Assembly (NCBI RefSeq): GCF_007744675.1
Contig: NZ_CP036269.1
Coordinates: forward strand, 5,373,546 to 5,437,545
Reading direction: 5' to 3'
Source of the DNA: Gimesia alba
Lineage (GTDB): Bacteria > Planctomycetota > Planctomycetia > Planctomycetales > Planctomycetaceae
Length of the DNA stretch: 64,000 nt
In this document: positions 19,680 through 27,385 of the stretch, piece by piece
Layout: each line of letters starts with the position of its first letter
How positions within the stretch are numbered: position 1 is the first letter of the stretch
Translations under genes and position numbers: made by a program
The notes under the pieces: generated by a model
Told to the model about the DNA's origin: nothing
The model's database searches: none
Seen by the model: the letters and a program-made list of their open reading frames with translations, nothing else

Positions 19680-20147
19680 TTATCCTTTTAAGGCTTCCCG
19701 TTTTTCCTGGATCAGCTGAATATGATGTGGAATATGATTGGTAATCCGATCCAGCAAGTCAGCAATGGTCAATTTGCCATCACGAGAATGAAGACCCGAC
19801 CGCTGAAACTGATCCGGACTGAGTGTTTTCAGGATTCGAGCGGTATGCCGACGCACGGCAGTAATCAGTTGCAGTTCCTCTTCAATATCCCGATGCTCGT
19901 ACGCCAGCCGTTCCGCGAACAGATTCGGATCACCTTCTGGTAATGGGGGATTCTCTTCCGCAATGATCCACTTCATCCGATCGGCATACACCGGTTCGAA
20001 ATCTGCAATATGACAGATGACCTGCCGCGTCGACCATTTGCCCGGTACGGGAGCCGCGTCTATTTCCGCAGCCGTCATGCCGGCAATCGACTGGCGTAAT
20101 GCTTCTGGCCCGGCAAGATACTCTTCAATCCGTTGTGCGATATCCAT
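19680..20147 (-). CDS. DinB-like protein
   Basis: A 155-residue four-helix protein of the DinB/YfiT superfamily. Metal-ligand His candidates are in CHIADFEPVY (residue 47) and in the terminal NHIPHHIQLIQ (residues 139-143), and the N-terminal PVPGKWSTRQVICHIADFE block is typical. These proteins are metal-dependent and include thiol transferases, but most are uncharacterised. The gene stands alone between the DUF542 and dioxygenase genes. The ribosome site is weak. Confidence 0.88.
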   Translation of the reverse strand: MDIAQRIEEYLAGPEALRQSIAGMTAAEIDAAPVPGKWSTRQVICHIADFEPVYADRMKWIIAEENPPLPEGDPNLFAERLAYEHRDIEEELQLITAVRRHTARILKTLSPDQFQRSGLHSRDGKLTIADLLDRITNHIPHHIQLIQEKREALKG

Positions 20148-20296
20148 AAGTCACTCAAATTCAGTTTGAAAAAAAGGTTTGAACCGAACGAGAAACGAAT
20201 TCCACGTTCGTAGAGACGCCTTTATTATCGTCTCCAGGTCGCCGATGTTCAACCACGTGGATCTTTCAATCTGTTGAGTCACGGAAGAGACAATTC

Positions 20297-21042
20297 TCAA
20301 TTACGACGACGAGGAGGACGGCGACTAAGCTGAGACTTTCCGATGCCCCCCTTGATGGTTCCATCTTCGTTCTCTTCCGCAGTTTTGCCCAAAACGATAT
20401 CAAAGTTGGCAGCCAGTTCGCCGAGCTTGGATTGAGGTAACGGTTTGAAATCGACCAGAATCGATTTGCGCAGTTCGGGCTCTCTGATCTGGCGATAAAC
20501 GCCATCTTCCGAGTTGAGTTCATGACCGTTAATTAATAACTGTGTCGTCAGAATGCGTTTTCCGTTTTTGCTGACGGCGACATGAATGTGCGGCGTACGA
20601 AACCCGCGACCAGCCCGATAGGGAACCGGTTTAATGGTGCGGAAGTAATACTGCCCTTTGGAATCGGTCAGAAAACGGCCATAGCCTTGAAAGTTTCCGT
20701 CCCGGCCATCTTTGTTTTCGCCACGCGTATGAATATAGGAAGCTTTGCTGTCCACCTGCCAGATTTCGACGAACGCATTTCTGAGCGGTTGTCCTTTGGC
20801 ATCCAGCACTTTGCCGGTCAGATGAGGATTTCTCCCACGGCGGGCGTGATCGAGTCATTAATGACCAGCAAATCGTTATCGGTATCCAGTGGCATTTTGT
20901 CTGGATAGAACGGACCTTCCGTCATCGCAGGCGTCCGCGTCAATTCTTCAGCCATAAGTCCCGGCGTGGTAAACGCCGCCACACTGAAAGAAGACCATTT
21001 CAAAAAATCCCGTCGATCCCAATCTGGTAATTGAAAATTCAT
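20297..21042 (-). pseudogene. Intradiol ring-cleavage dioxygenase, frameshifted
   Basis: Homologue of protocatechuate/catechol intradiol dioxygenases, split by a single frameshift near 20820-20826. The upstream part has a Tat-like signal (DRRDFLKWSSFSVAAF) and TEGPFYPDKMPLDTDNDL. After GEIL the frame hits TGA (20821-20819); one base earlier the protein continues LTGKVLDAKGQPLRNAFVEIWQVD. Restoring one base (for example CTC CAT CTG) gives an intact protein of about 249 residues. All four iron ligands survive: Tyr in GYGRF, Tyr in VPYRAG and both His of TPHIHV. The start at 21042 has AGAGGA upstream. It may be a recent pseudogene or a sequencing error. Confidence 0.88.
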
Positions 21043-21167
21043 CATATGTCCTCTGGTCGCTATTAGAATCAAAGTTTACCGGTAAAGCATTCTAACATGA
21101 AACACACAGAACGGAAACAGGTTTCGTCGAAAGATGAATTTTTCGTAACGCGATGATTTGATTAACC

Positions 21168-21593
21168 TCAGTTCCTGCAGGAAAGCAAGTCCTGCATCGG
21201 ATCAAGCTCAAATGTGTTGGGAATGGTCACCTCGATTCTGCTACGCCCATCATCATAAAACTTGATGGAATTAGAAGGCATGTCTCCCGCATCCTGTTTG
21301 ACTAAGATGACATTTTTGTCTCGAACTACAAAAAAATGTTCCTTAACCCGATCCTGTTCTAGAGTGACAAACATCAAAACTCCATTTTCCAGTCTGACAG
21401 ATTGTACCCGATGAAATAGAGTGGTCTTGGCCAAAGGATGGGGTGCCTTGAGAAACTCTTCGCCGTTACGGGCTGTGATCATTTCTAAATCTTGTTCCTG
21501 CAGGCCTTTTTCTGCATCGTCTGCGAGAAACAACACCGAGCAACAAAATATAATCACAATAACGGATGAAGTGGTCGTAAGCAGATCTTTCAT
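21168..21593 (-). CDS. Exported hypothetical protein
   Basis: A 141-residue protein with an N-terminal signal (MKDLLTTTSSVIVIIFCCSVLFLADDAEK). The mature part is mixed beta/charged (RVQSVRLENGVLMFVTLEQDRVKEHFFVVRDKNVILVKQ) and ends in SCRN. The start at 21593 is preferred over 21674 because it gives a clean signal peptide and has GGGAG nine bases upstream. I recognise no family. It is transcribed divergently from the DUF3500 gene. Confidence 0.65.
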   Translation of the reverse strand: MKDLLTTTSSVIVIIFCCSVLFLADDAEKGLQEQDLEMITARNGEEFLKAPHPLAKTTLFHRVQSVRLENGVLMFVTLEQDRVKEHFFVVRDKNVILVKQDAGDMPSNSIKFYDDGRSRIEVTIPNTFELDPMQDLLSCRN

Positions 21594-22046
21594 TGAAGCG
21601 ATCTCCCACTTTCGATGCCTGCGAAAGCGATCATTTGAAATGTTGGATACGATGGAAAGGCTGAAAAGAATCAACCTTCTTACCTTACTGGTTACTTGAC
21701 TCTGTTTGACATTTCTAAGACAGGGAACGTTCCCGATTTTTGCTTAAAATTCCTCCCCTTTCTGAAATTGAAAAAATAAGTCGTTATGCTGTTTTAACTT
21801 GACCGCATTAAAACCTGTAATGTAATTCGAAATCGAAACGGAAATATTGCGAAGAATCTGGAAAAGTGGTGAAAAACATTTCATATTCCTGCTTCTGTAA
21901 AGTTCCCGGTTAACTACTCCTGTTGTTTTACATTTGATAAGATAGGTACCACAAACGCATATTAGAGATAAAGATCCGCTTTTAAATATGATCCGCGCGA
22001 TCTTTTAGCCTACCCTGTTTATCATCTTTTAGTGAGGACCTGCACC
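21594..22046. other. Divergent intergenic region
   Basis: A 453-bp gap between a minus-strand exported protein and the DUF3500 gene. The one distinct element is a perfect 12-bp palindrome GGGAACGTTCCC at 21723-21734, a possible repressor site. The rest is AT-rich with no convincing gene. Confidence 0.45.
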
Positions 22047-23168
22047 TTGAAGATCTTTTCTCCCTGTACTGCTCTGGCCCTGATGGCCTGCTTCTGTTTC
22101 AACCTGTCCAGCAGCCCCTTGGATGCTGCCGAAGTCACCAAAGCACAACAGGCACAAATCTCGAAAGCCAGCGGTGAAATGGCGGCGGTTGCCAAACGCT
22201 TCCTCGCATCACTGACCGAAGAACAACGCAAGCAGGCTACATTTAAACTGGACGATAAAGAACGCACGAACTGGCATTTCATCCCCGACTTCGCCATCAA
22301 ACCCGCAGCTGTCCGCAATGGTCTGCCAATGACCAAGATGACTCCCCAACAACGCATCTTTGCAGTCACACTGCCTTCCACCGCGTTGTCACACCGGGGC
22401 TATCTGGAAATGATGTCGATCCGGGCTCTGGAACAGGTCCTGTTCGAGCTGGAAGGCAAAGACTATCGCAACCCCGAACTGTATTATGTCTCGATCTTCG
22501 GAAAACCCGACGCCAAAGGAACCTGGGGTTGGCGATTCGAAGGACATCACCTCTCGGTCAATTTGACCATCGTGGACGGCAAGAAATTTTCAGTCACTCC
22601 TTCCTTTTTCGGCTCCAACCCGGCGACCGTCAAACAGGGCCCGCTGAAGGGAGTCGAAGTTCTCAAGCAGGAACAGCAGCTGGCACTGAACCTGGTCAAA
22701 TCGTTCAACCCCGATCAGCTGGCGATTGCCACGATCGACACATCCGGACTGGATAAAAAACTGTTGGCCAAAAGCGTACTCAAAGAAGTCCTGACAACCG
22801 ACGATCCCGTCGTCGACAAGGGACTGGTGGAACACAAAGGCATTGAATATGCCGACCTGGATCCCAAACAGCAGAAACAACTGCTGCGTCTGGTGAATGT
22901 CTATCTGCAGCGTTTCCGACCGGAGCTTCTCAAAGGGACACGCTATCTGGGGAACCTCAGAGACGGTGACCATCTCTACTTTGCCTGGAGCGGCGGCCAG
23001 AAACGGGGCGAATTCCATTACTACCGAATTCAATCCAAAGTCTTCCTGATCGAGTTTGCGAACACACAGAACGACGCCAATCATGTGCATGCCGTCTGGC
23101 GCGAATTCGACGGCGATTTCGGCCGTGATCTGCTCAAAGAGCATTTCAAAAATCATCATCAGAAGTAA
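22047..23168 (+). CDS. DUF3500 family exported protein
   Basis: A 373-residue exported protein of the DUF3500 family. Visible family features include WHFIPDFAIKPAAVRNGLPM, MTPQQRIFAV, YYVSIFGKP...WGWRFEGHHLSVNLTIV and, near the C-terminus, LYFAWSGG and HVHAVWREFDGDFG. A GTG at 22032 is possible, but GAGGA at 22034-22038 sits eight bases before the TTG at 22047, and that start gives a clean signal peptide (KIFSPCTALALMACFCFNL...LDAAEV). Codons are notably C-rich at third positions compared with flanking genes, suggesting high expression. Enzymatic role unknown. Confidence 0.9.
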   Translation: MKIFSPCTALALMACFCFNLSSSPLDAAEVTKAQQAQISKASGEMAAVAKRFLASLTEEQRKQATFKLDDKERTNWHFIPDFAIKPAAVRNGLPMTKMTPQQRIFAVTLPSTALSHRGYLEMMSIRALEQVLFELEGKDYRNPELYYVSIFGKPDAKGTWGWRFEGHHLSVNLTIVDGKKFSVTPSFFGSNPATVKQGPLKGVEVLKQEQQLALNLVKSFNPDQLAIATIDTSGLDKKLLAKSVLKEVLTTDDPVVDKGLVEHKGIEYADLDPKQQKQLLRLVNVYLQRFRPELLKGTRYLGNLRDGDHLYFAWSGGQKRGEFHYYRIQSKVFLIEFANTQNDANHVHAVWREFDGDFGRDLLKEHFKNHHQK

Positions 23169-23201
23169 ACCAGATCACATGATTTGACAATCCAATTTTC
23201 C

Positions 23202-23236
23202 CAAACAGGGAGAGCGCCCGCCGTTCTCCCTGTTTG
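23202..23236 (+). terminator. Stem-loop after the DUF3500 gene
   Basis: Perfect 12-bp stem CAAACAGGGAGA / TCTCCCTGTTTG with an 11-base loop, 33 bp after the stop. There is no T-run, so it is a probable but not certain terminator. Confidence 0.55.
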
Positions 23237-23254
23237 CATGCGCATCCAAAACGT

Positions 23255-23925
23255 GAGCGGCACGGCGCTAGCCGCCGGTCAATTGCTAACAGACGAATGA
23301 CTGAAAAAAAAACGAACCACAACACAAACCGCCTCCCACATTCGGCGGCACTGTTGGCTTGCCCAACAGTGAAGAGCTATCACATCTCATCCCCATAACA
23401 AAGCCCCCGTGTGCCACCGCTCGGGTTGTCCGACGGTGCCTGTTCTGCATCCCAATCCCCGATAATTCACCAGTCGGCTCACTCCATTTTCCAAACACCT
23501 CATACATAAAATAAACAAACCAACCCTGAGCGGGTCGGCGCTAGCCGCCGGTCAATTACTAACAGACGAATGACTAAAAACAAAACGAACCACAACACAA
23601 ACCGCCTCCCACATTCGGTGGCACTGTTGACTCGACCAACAGTGAAAAGAAATCACATCTCATCCCCCCATAAAAAAGCCCTCGCGTGCCACCGCTCGGC
23701 TTGTCCGACGGTGCCTGTTCTGCATCCCAATCCCCGATAATTCACCAGTCAGCTCACTCCATTTTCCAAACACCTCATACACAAAAAAACAAACCAACCC
23801 TGAGCGGCACGGCGCTAGCCGCCGGTCAATTGCTAACAGACGAATGACTGAAAACAAAACGAACCACAACACAAACCTCCTCCCACATTCGGTGGCACTG
23901 TTGGCTTGCCAACAGTGAAAAGAAA
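23255..23925. repeat. 273-bp direct tandem repeat, about 2.5 copies
   Basis: Units start at 23255, 23528 and 23802 (periods 273 and 274), the third cut off after about 125 bp. Each begins GAGCGG then GGCGCTAGCCGCCGGTCAAT. Each also carries a hairpin of the type CACTGTTG...CAACAGTG (23349-23371, 23622-23644, 23896-23917) whose stem is kept while its loop varies; a second weaker hairpin (CACCG...CGGTG) is in the two full copies. Minus-strand open frames inside the units are by-products. A degenerate piece of the unit end recurs at about 24415-24455. Confidence 0.9.
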
Positions 23926-24720
23926 TCACACCCTACCTCCACCTGTTGATCCCATCACCGTCCCCCGCAACATTGCATAAAATGAACTTGACTCCGACCT
24001 GCCGTTCCACATGCTGATGCGGAGATAACGTCGCGCGCGTGAGAGTCACTAACAGATTCACTGAAACATCCCGCAGCAGTGCCACAAGCACACTATTAAA
24101 CCCACTGGTTTCAGACCGATTTTCAAAACCGCTGCTCAGATACACCCCCGCTATCGATGGCTTTCGCAGACACTTCCTAAGCGTTCCCAGGAACTTCATA
24201 AAACTTCGCAGTACGTTCAATTGACGTTCCAGGAAACAATTCACGTATCCCCCTTGACTGCCCCGCACCCCTGCAGAAAATAGTTCACACTCACATCGGA
24301 CAAACCCGACAGCCAGGTAACAGCCCGTTAAATGAGATCCAACCACGAGTAAAAAAAGTAGGGTCAGCCCTATGTGGCTGCCCGCCAGAACCAGCACACC
24401 CATCAGAAAAAAACCTCACAAAATAAAACTAACCCCACCCTGAGCGGCAAAGCGTTCGCTCACGTTTTTCCCACCCGTGGGTCAAGGAACACAAATTCTA
24501 CCCGATCCCCACTGAAACGCTGAGATGAATATCTTGAAGCGGATGGGATGAGCAGGGAATACAAGAGACTGGCCGATCAACAATTTAAACCAAATTAAGA
24601 AAGTCGAGGCAATCATGATGGAAACGAGAGACAATTTTTTGCATTCAAAGTACCATCTGTTAAACTGATCAGATCGAACTAAAGAAAATACCATCAGATG
24701 TATTTTTTCCGGAAGGCTTG
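23926..24720. other. Gene-poor region downstream of the tandem repeats
   Basis: About 800 bp without a gene I can defend. A 156-codon minus-strand frame (23933-24403) has a hydrophobic N-terminus but no recognisable domain and partly overlaps repeat-derived sequence; I do not call it. At 24440-24455 the repeat junction (CCACCCTGAGCGGCA) returns in degenerate form. The last 200 bp are AT-rich and may hold the promoter of the small membrane protein that follows. Confidence 0.45.
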
Positions 24721-25050
24721 ATGTTGGCTCCTAATCACCCGCAAGTTTCAACCCGATCATTGTTTGGATACATGGTTACGGTTATGTCGTGGGCATTCGA
24801 ACTTGGACTCGTAGCTCTGCAGATTTTTTCGAACAAGAAACCGGGATTCGCCGCGCTTACAGTGCTTTTGATTTTGTCTGGCGGCATGACAGTATTTTTG
24901 ATGGTTCGCGGAAAACGTGACTTCGCTCGGTTGCGATTAACCAAAGGGCGTATTGAGTTGAGTGGAATTCAAGCAATATTAGTTACTATTGTCATGGTTT
25001 TGTTTGGCGGAACACTTGGCTTGATTGCGATGAGTATTGTGAATCAATAA
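24721..25050 (+). CDS. Small three-helix membrane protein
   Basis: A 109-residue protein with three predicted transmembrane helices (SLFGYMVTVMSWAFELGLVAL, GFAALTVLLILSGGMTVFLMV, IQAILVTIVMVLFGGTLGLIAM) separated by basic loops (RGKRDFARLRLTKGR). GGAAGG at 24711-24716 favours the ATG at 24721 over a TTG at 24718. I recognise no family. It sits alone between the tandem repeats and a REP-like hairpin. Confidence 0.65.
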   Translation: MLAPNHPQVSTRSLFGYMVTVMSWAFELGLVALQIFSNKKPGFAALTVLLILSGGMTVFLMVRGKRDFARLRLTKGRIELSGIQAILVTIVMVLFGGTLGLIAMSIVNQ

Positions 25051-25382
25051 ATATCCACTAAGAATGAGCCCAATCAAATCTAACAAAAATCGCCAGAGAA
25101 CATGCTGTTGAAATTTCCTGACAGCATTGAACTACGGTACTGGGTTTGGGGGTTCATTCACATAGGCAAACCGAAGGGCTACGCATCACCATGGCGTACT
25201 TCGATTGGTTAAAAGGTGTCAGGAACCTTATTTTAAGGTTCCTGACACCTTTTAACCAATCAGCATTTTTTCTTGACTTCTGATTTCTGCTTTCACAAAC
25301 TCACACTGGCATCATCGGGAATAGATGTTCCCGGAATGATTCGGCCTCGTTCCCGTTCGACTCATCTAATCAGGAGACGACA
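25051..25382. other. Intergenic region with REP-like hairpin
   Basis: A 332-bp gap. Its only structure is the long perfect inverted repeat at 25203-25261. The segment just before it (25140-25200) carries no open frame of note. Confidence 0.5.
25203..25261. repeat. REP-like perfect inverted repeat (28-bp arms)
   Basis: Arms of 28 bp at 25203-25230 and 25234-25261 are perfect reverse complements around a TTT loop. The core is AAAAGGTGTCAGGAACCTTA. A related element with core GGGGTCAGGACTC lies at 30206-30246, with remnants at 26078, 27207 and 32048. The shape resembles REP elements mobilised by REP-associated tyrosine transposases, none of which is in the window. Confidence 0.75.
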
Positions 25383-25988
25383 ATGATGAAGAATGTACTA
25401 CGTCTGCTAGTCTGTGTTACAATCCCCCTGGTTATCAGCGAGCATCGCGCGGCGGCGGAAGAGGCCCCCCCTGCCGAGGTGGGGCGTTATCAGGCCGTCA
25501 CGTCATTCGATGGTCGCATTTTTGTTCTGGATACTGCGACCGGGCAATGCTGGAGTCGCTCTTCACGCGGCACCTGGCACGATGAGGGCAACCCGACCCG
25601 AATGAATCCGGGCAGGCAAGCGAACAAGACTCCTGAGCCGCCGCTGCTGCTGAAATTACCTTCCGACTCGGTCGAGATGACGATCATTCAACGTGAAGAA
25701 CGTGCGGTGCCGGGCTCCGACGGGACGGTGATGCTTCGGCTTGGAGACATTACCGAAGGCCAGGTTTTGCTGACGGTCATCGCAGCCGATGGTACAGTAC
25801 TACACAAACGGACTTCGGTCAAGCAGGGTGATCAGATCCAGTTTGTTGTGGGAAAGAAGCAATACGTCCTGAAGATCACAGAAATGAGAAACTTTCTCCT
25901 CGGAGATGACTTCGCCAAAATCAGGATTCAAGAAGCGGACAAGGGAAATTCAAAGGACAAGCTGCGATCTGAGAAACAAGAACCATAA
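25383..25988 (+). CDS. Exported hypothetical protein
   Basis: A 201-residue protein with a signal peptide (MMKNVLRLLVCVTIPLVISEHRAAAEE, cleavage after AAA). The mature N-terminus (VGRYQAVTSFDGRIFVLDTATGQCWSRS) is a pattern in many planctomycete exported proteins. A basic, charged C-terminal half follows (VGKKQYVLKITEMRNFLLGDDFAKIRI). AGGAG at 25372-25376 supports the start. No family or function recognised. Confidence 0.75.
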   Translation: MMKNVLRLLVCVTIPLVISEHRAAAEEAPPAEVGRYQAVTSFDGRIFVLDTATGQCWSRSSRGTWHDEGNPTRMNPGRQANKTPEPPLLLKLPSDSVEMTIIQREERAVPGSDGTVMLRLGDITEGQVLLTVIAADGTVLHKRTSVKQGDQIQFVVGKKQYVLKITEMRNFLLGDDFAKIRIQEADKGNSKDKLRSEKQEP

Positions 25989-26077
25989 GATCGGCCGTTG
26001 TTCATCTTCATCAAACCAGTCAAAATCAACACTGGATAGAAAACCCTGTTCAATTAATCGACGTTCCGGAGTCGTTC

Positions 26078-26106
26078 AAAGGTTCCAGTAACCTTAAATT
26101 TATGTC
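26078..26106. repeat. Degenerate REP-like remnant
   Basis: AAAGGTTCCAGTAACCTTAA followed by ATTTATGTCCCC resembles one arm of the hairpin at 25203 joined to its continuation. It abuts the stop codon of the minus-strand phosphotransferase gene. Confidence 0.35.
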
Positions 26107-27074
26107 CCCCCTCCCAGGAGTGCGGTCAGTTTTGACTCAAATCGGGGCAGGTGCTGTTTCGGGCGGATGTTTGAATTGACGACGTAGTTCGCAAACATCA
26201 GCAGGCGGGCGATGACGAAGCTGTCGAGTTGCTTCGATGATGTGAGCGGCCAGTCGAGCAGTTCCTCGTAGCCGCGCCGAAAGGCATTCAGTAGCGTTTC
26301 GTAGTCATCGCTGAACCTTATGTGATACATGGCCGTGCCGATGTCCTGTTCGGGGAACCCCCAGGTAATGTCTTCGAAGTCGTACAAGCCCAGGCGCTGG
26401 CGATGGACCTTGATGTTGCAGGGATGCAGGTCGTTGTGAATGACGGTTGGCTTCCCGTTTTTCCAGAGTCGTTGAATTGCTCGCTGGGCGCGTTTCGTCC
26501 CTGTGCGAAACAATTCCTGACGTTTCTTGGGAAGCAGACTTCGATCGCGTCGGGACAAAATCGTTTCTTTGTCCCAGTAGTAGACGCGATCATTGGTCAG
26601 AATCTGAAATCCGTTTCGCGGTCGGAACGATTGAGACGCCTTGTGGAGTTCGGCAGCACAACGTCCCAGACAGTGGTAGGAACGTGCGGTTGGCGCGTTC
26701 TCCAGGTGGCGGCCGGAGAGCCAACGGGTGAGTGCAAGATGTGCTCGCTCCGGAAGCCAGCAACTGTTGATTTGGGTAATCAACGCTCCACGGATATTGG
26801 CCAAAGGGGATTCGACTCGTAAATTGGTGTGCTGAGAGAGATAATCGAGAAACTGTAATTCTCCGTACATTTGCGAGAGCACATGCTGTTGGGGGTTCTG
26901 GAATTTTGCTGCGTAGCTGCAAGCGTTCGTGTCCACTCGAAACACGGGCCTGGATCCGTCAGAGACGAGGCGAATGGACTTCACATGGATCGGGTAGTCT
27001 GCAAGCGCATCCCAAAGGGCCCTGCGGTATCTGCCAAGCTGCCCGCGTTTCGTAAGTGATTGAAACTCTCGCAT
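26100..27074 (-). CDS. Protein-kinase-like phosphotransferase (APH family)
   Basis: A 324-residue cytoplasmic protein of the aminoglycoside-phosphotransferase/choline-kinase fold. The catalytic loop IHNDLHPCNIK (His213, Asp215, Asn220) and the metal-binding DFED at 232-235 (LYDFEDITWGFPEQDIG) are intact, as is an N-lobe Lys (YAAKFQNP). AAGGA six bases upstream of the ATG at 27074 is better than the first ATG at 27092. Relatives (SrkA, homoserine-kinase-like) phosphorylate small molecules or proteins. The substrate is unknown, and the context (isolated in an accessory region) gives no hint. Confidence 0.88.
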   Translation of the reverse strand: MREFQSLTKRGQLGRYRRALWDALADYPIHVKSIRLVSDGSRPVFRVDTNACSYAAKFQNPQQHVLSQMYGELQFLDYLSQHTNLRVESPLANIRGALITQINSCWLPERAHLALTRWLSGRHLENAPTARSYHCLGRCAAELHKASQSFRPRNGFQILTNDRVYYWDKETILSRRDRSLLPKKRQELFRTGTKRAQRAIQRLWKNGKPTVIHNDLHPCNIKVHRQRLGLYDFEDITWGFPEQDIGTAMYHIRFSDDYETLLNAFRRGYEELLDWPLTSSKQLDSFVIARLLMFANYVVNSNIRPKQHLPRFESKLTALLGGGT

Positions 27075-27206
27075 AGTTGTTCCTTGTGCCATTTCTCGAC
27101 CTCGCCTGCCCGACAGCCACTATTAATTATAAGACAGGTGTGCCATACAAAACTTTCTTTCCGCCTTGATCAATTGTGACTCATTGCCGAGATCCTGGCG
27201 ACTCTG

Positions 27207-27237
27207 ATTTAATGAATCCTGCCCCTTTTCATCCGCT
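27207..27237. repeat. REP-like half element
   Basis: ATTTAATGAATCCTGCCCC then TTTTCATCCGC matches, with few changes, the right half of the element at 30206-30246 and its flank (TTTCCGC). It is a solo arm. Confidence 0.5.
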
Positions 27238-27385
27238 TTACACACCAACCCTACTGTGGATCTCGATCTGATTTGTCCATTTCATTATGTCACGTTACAA
27301 TTTACCAAGAGAGCGGCGAACATAGATTGTCATATGGCATTTGAAGCTAGACATGGCACTACATTTACTTTTTAGGGAGTGTGAG

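Noticed and set aside
20297..20809. Separate small dioxygenase gene starting at 20809
   Set aside because: It lacks the N-terminal half and signal found in frame just upstream; the two pieces are one frameshifted gene.
23255..23925. CRISPR array
   Set aside because: Units are 273 bp and almost identical throughout, with no short repeat plus unique spacer pattern, and there are no cas genes.
23286..23929. Minus-strand frames within the tandem repeats
   Set aside because: They arise from the repeat, change length and frame between units, and are not conserved as proteins.
23933..24403. 156-codon minus-strand frame with hydrophobic start
   Set aside because: No family, no ribosome site seen, Cys/Val-rich composition unlike neighbours; treated as chance.
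25203..25261. Simple Rho-independent terminator
   Set aside because: The 28-bp perfect arms are far longer than needed, no T-run follows, it is 150 bp from the nearest stop, and related elements recur nearby; a REP-like element fits better.
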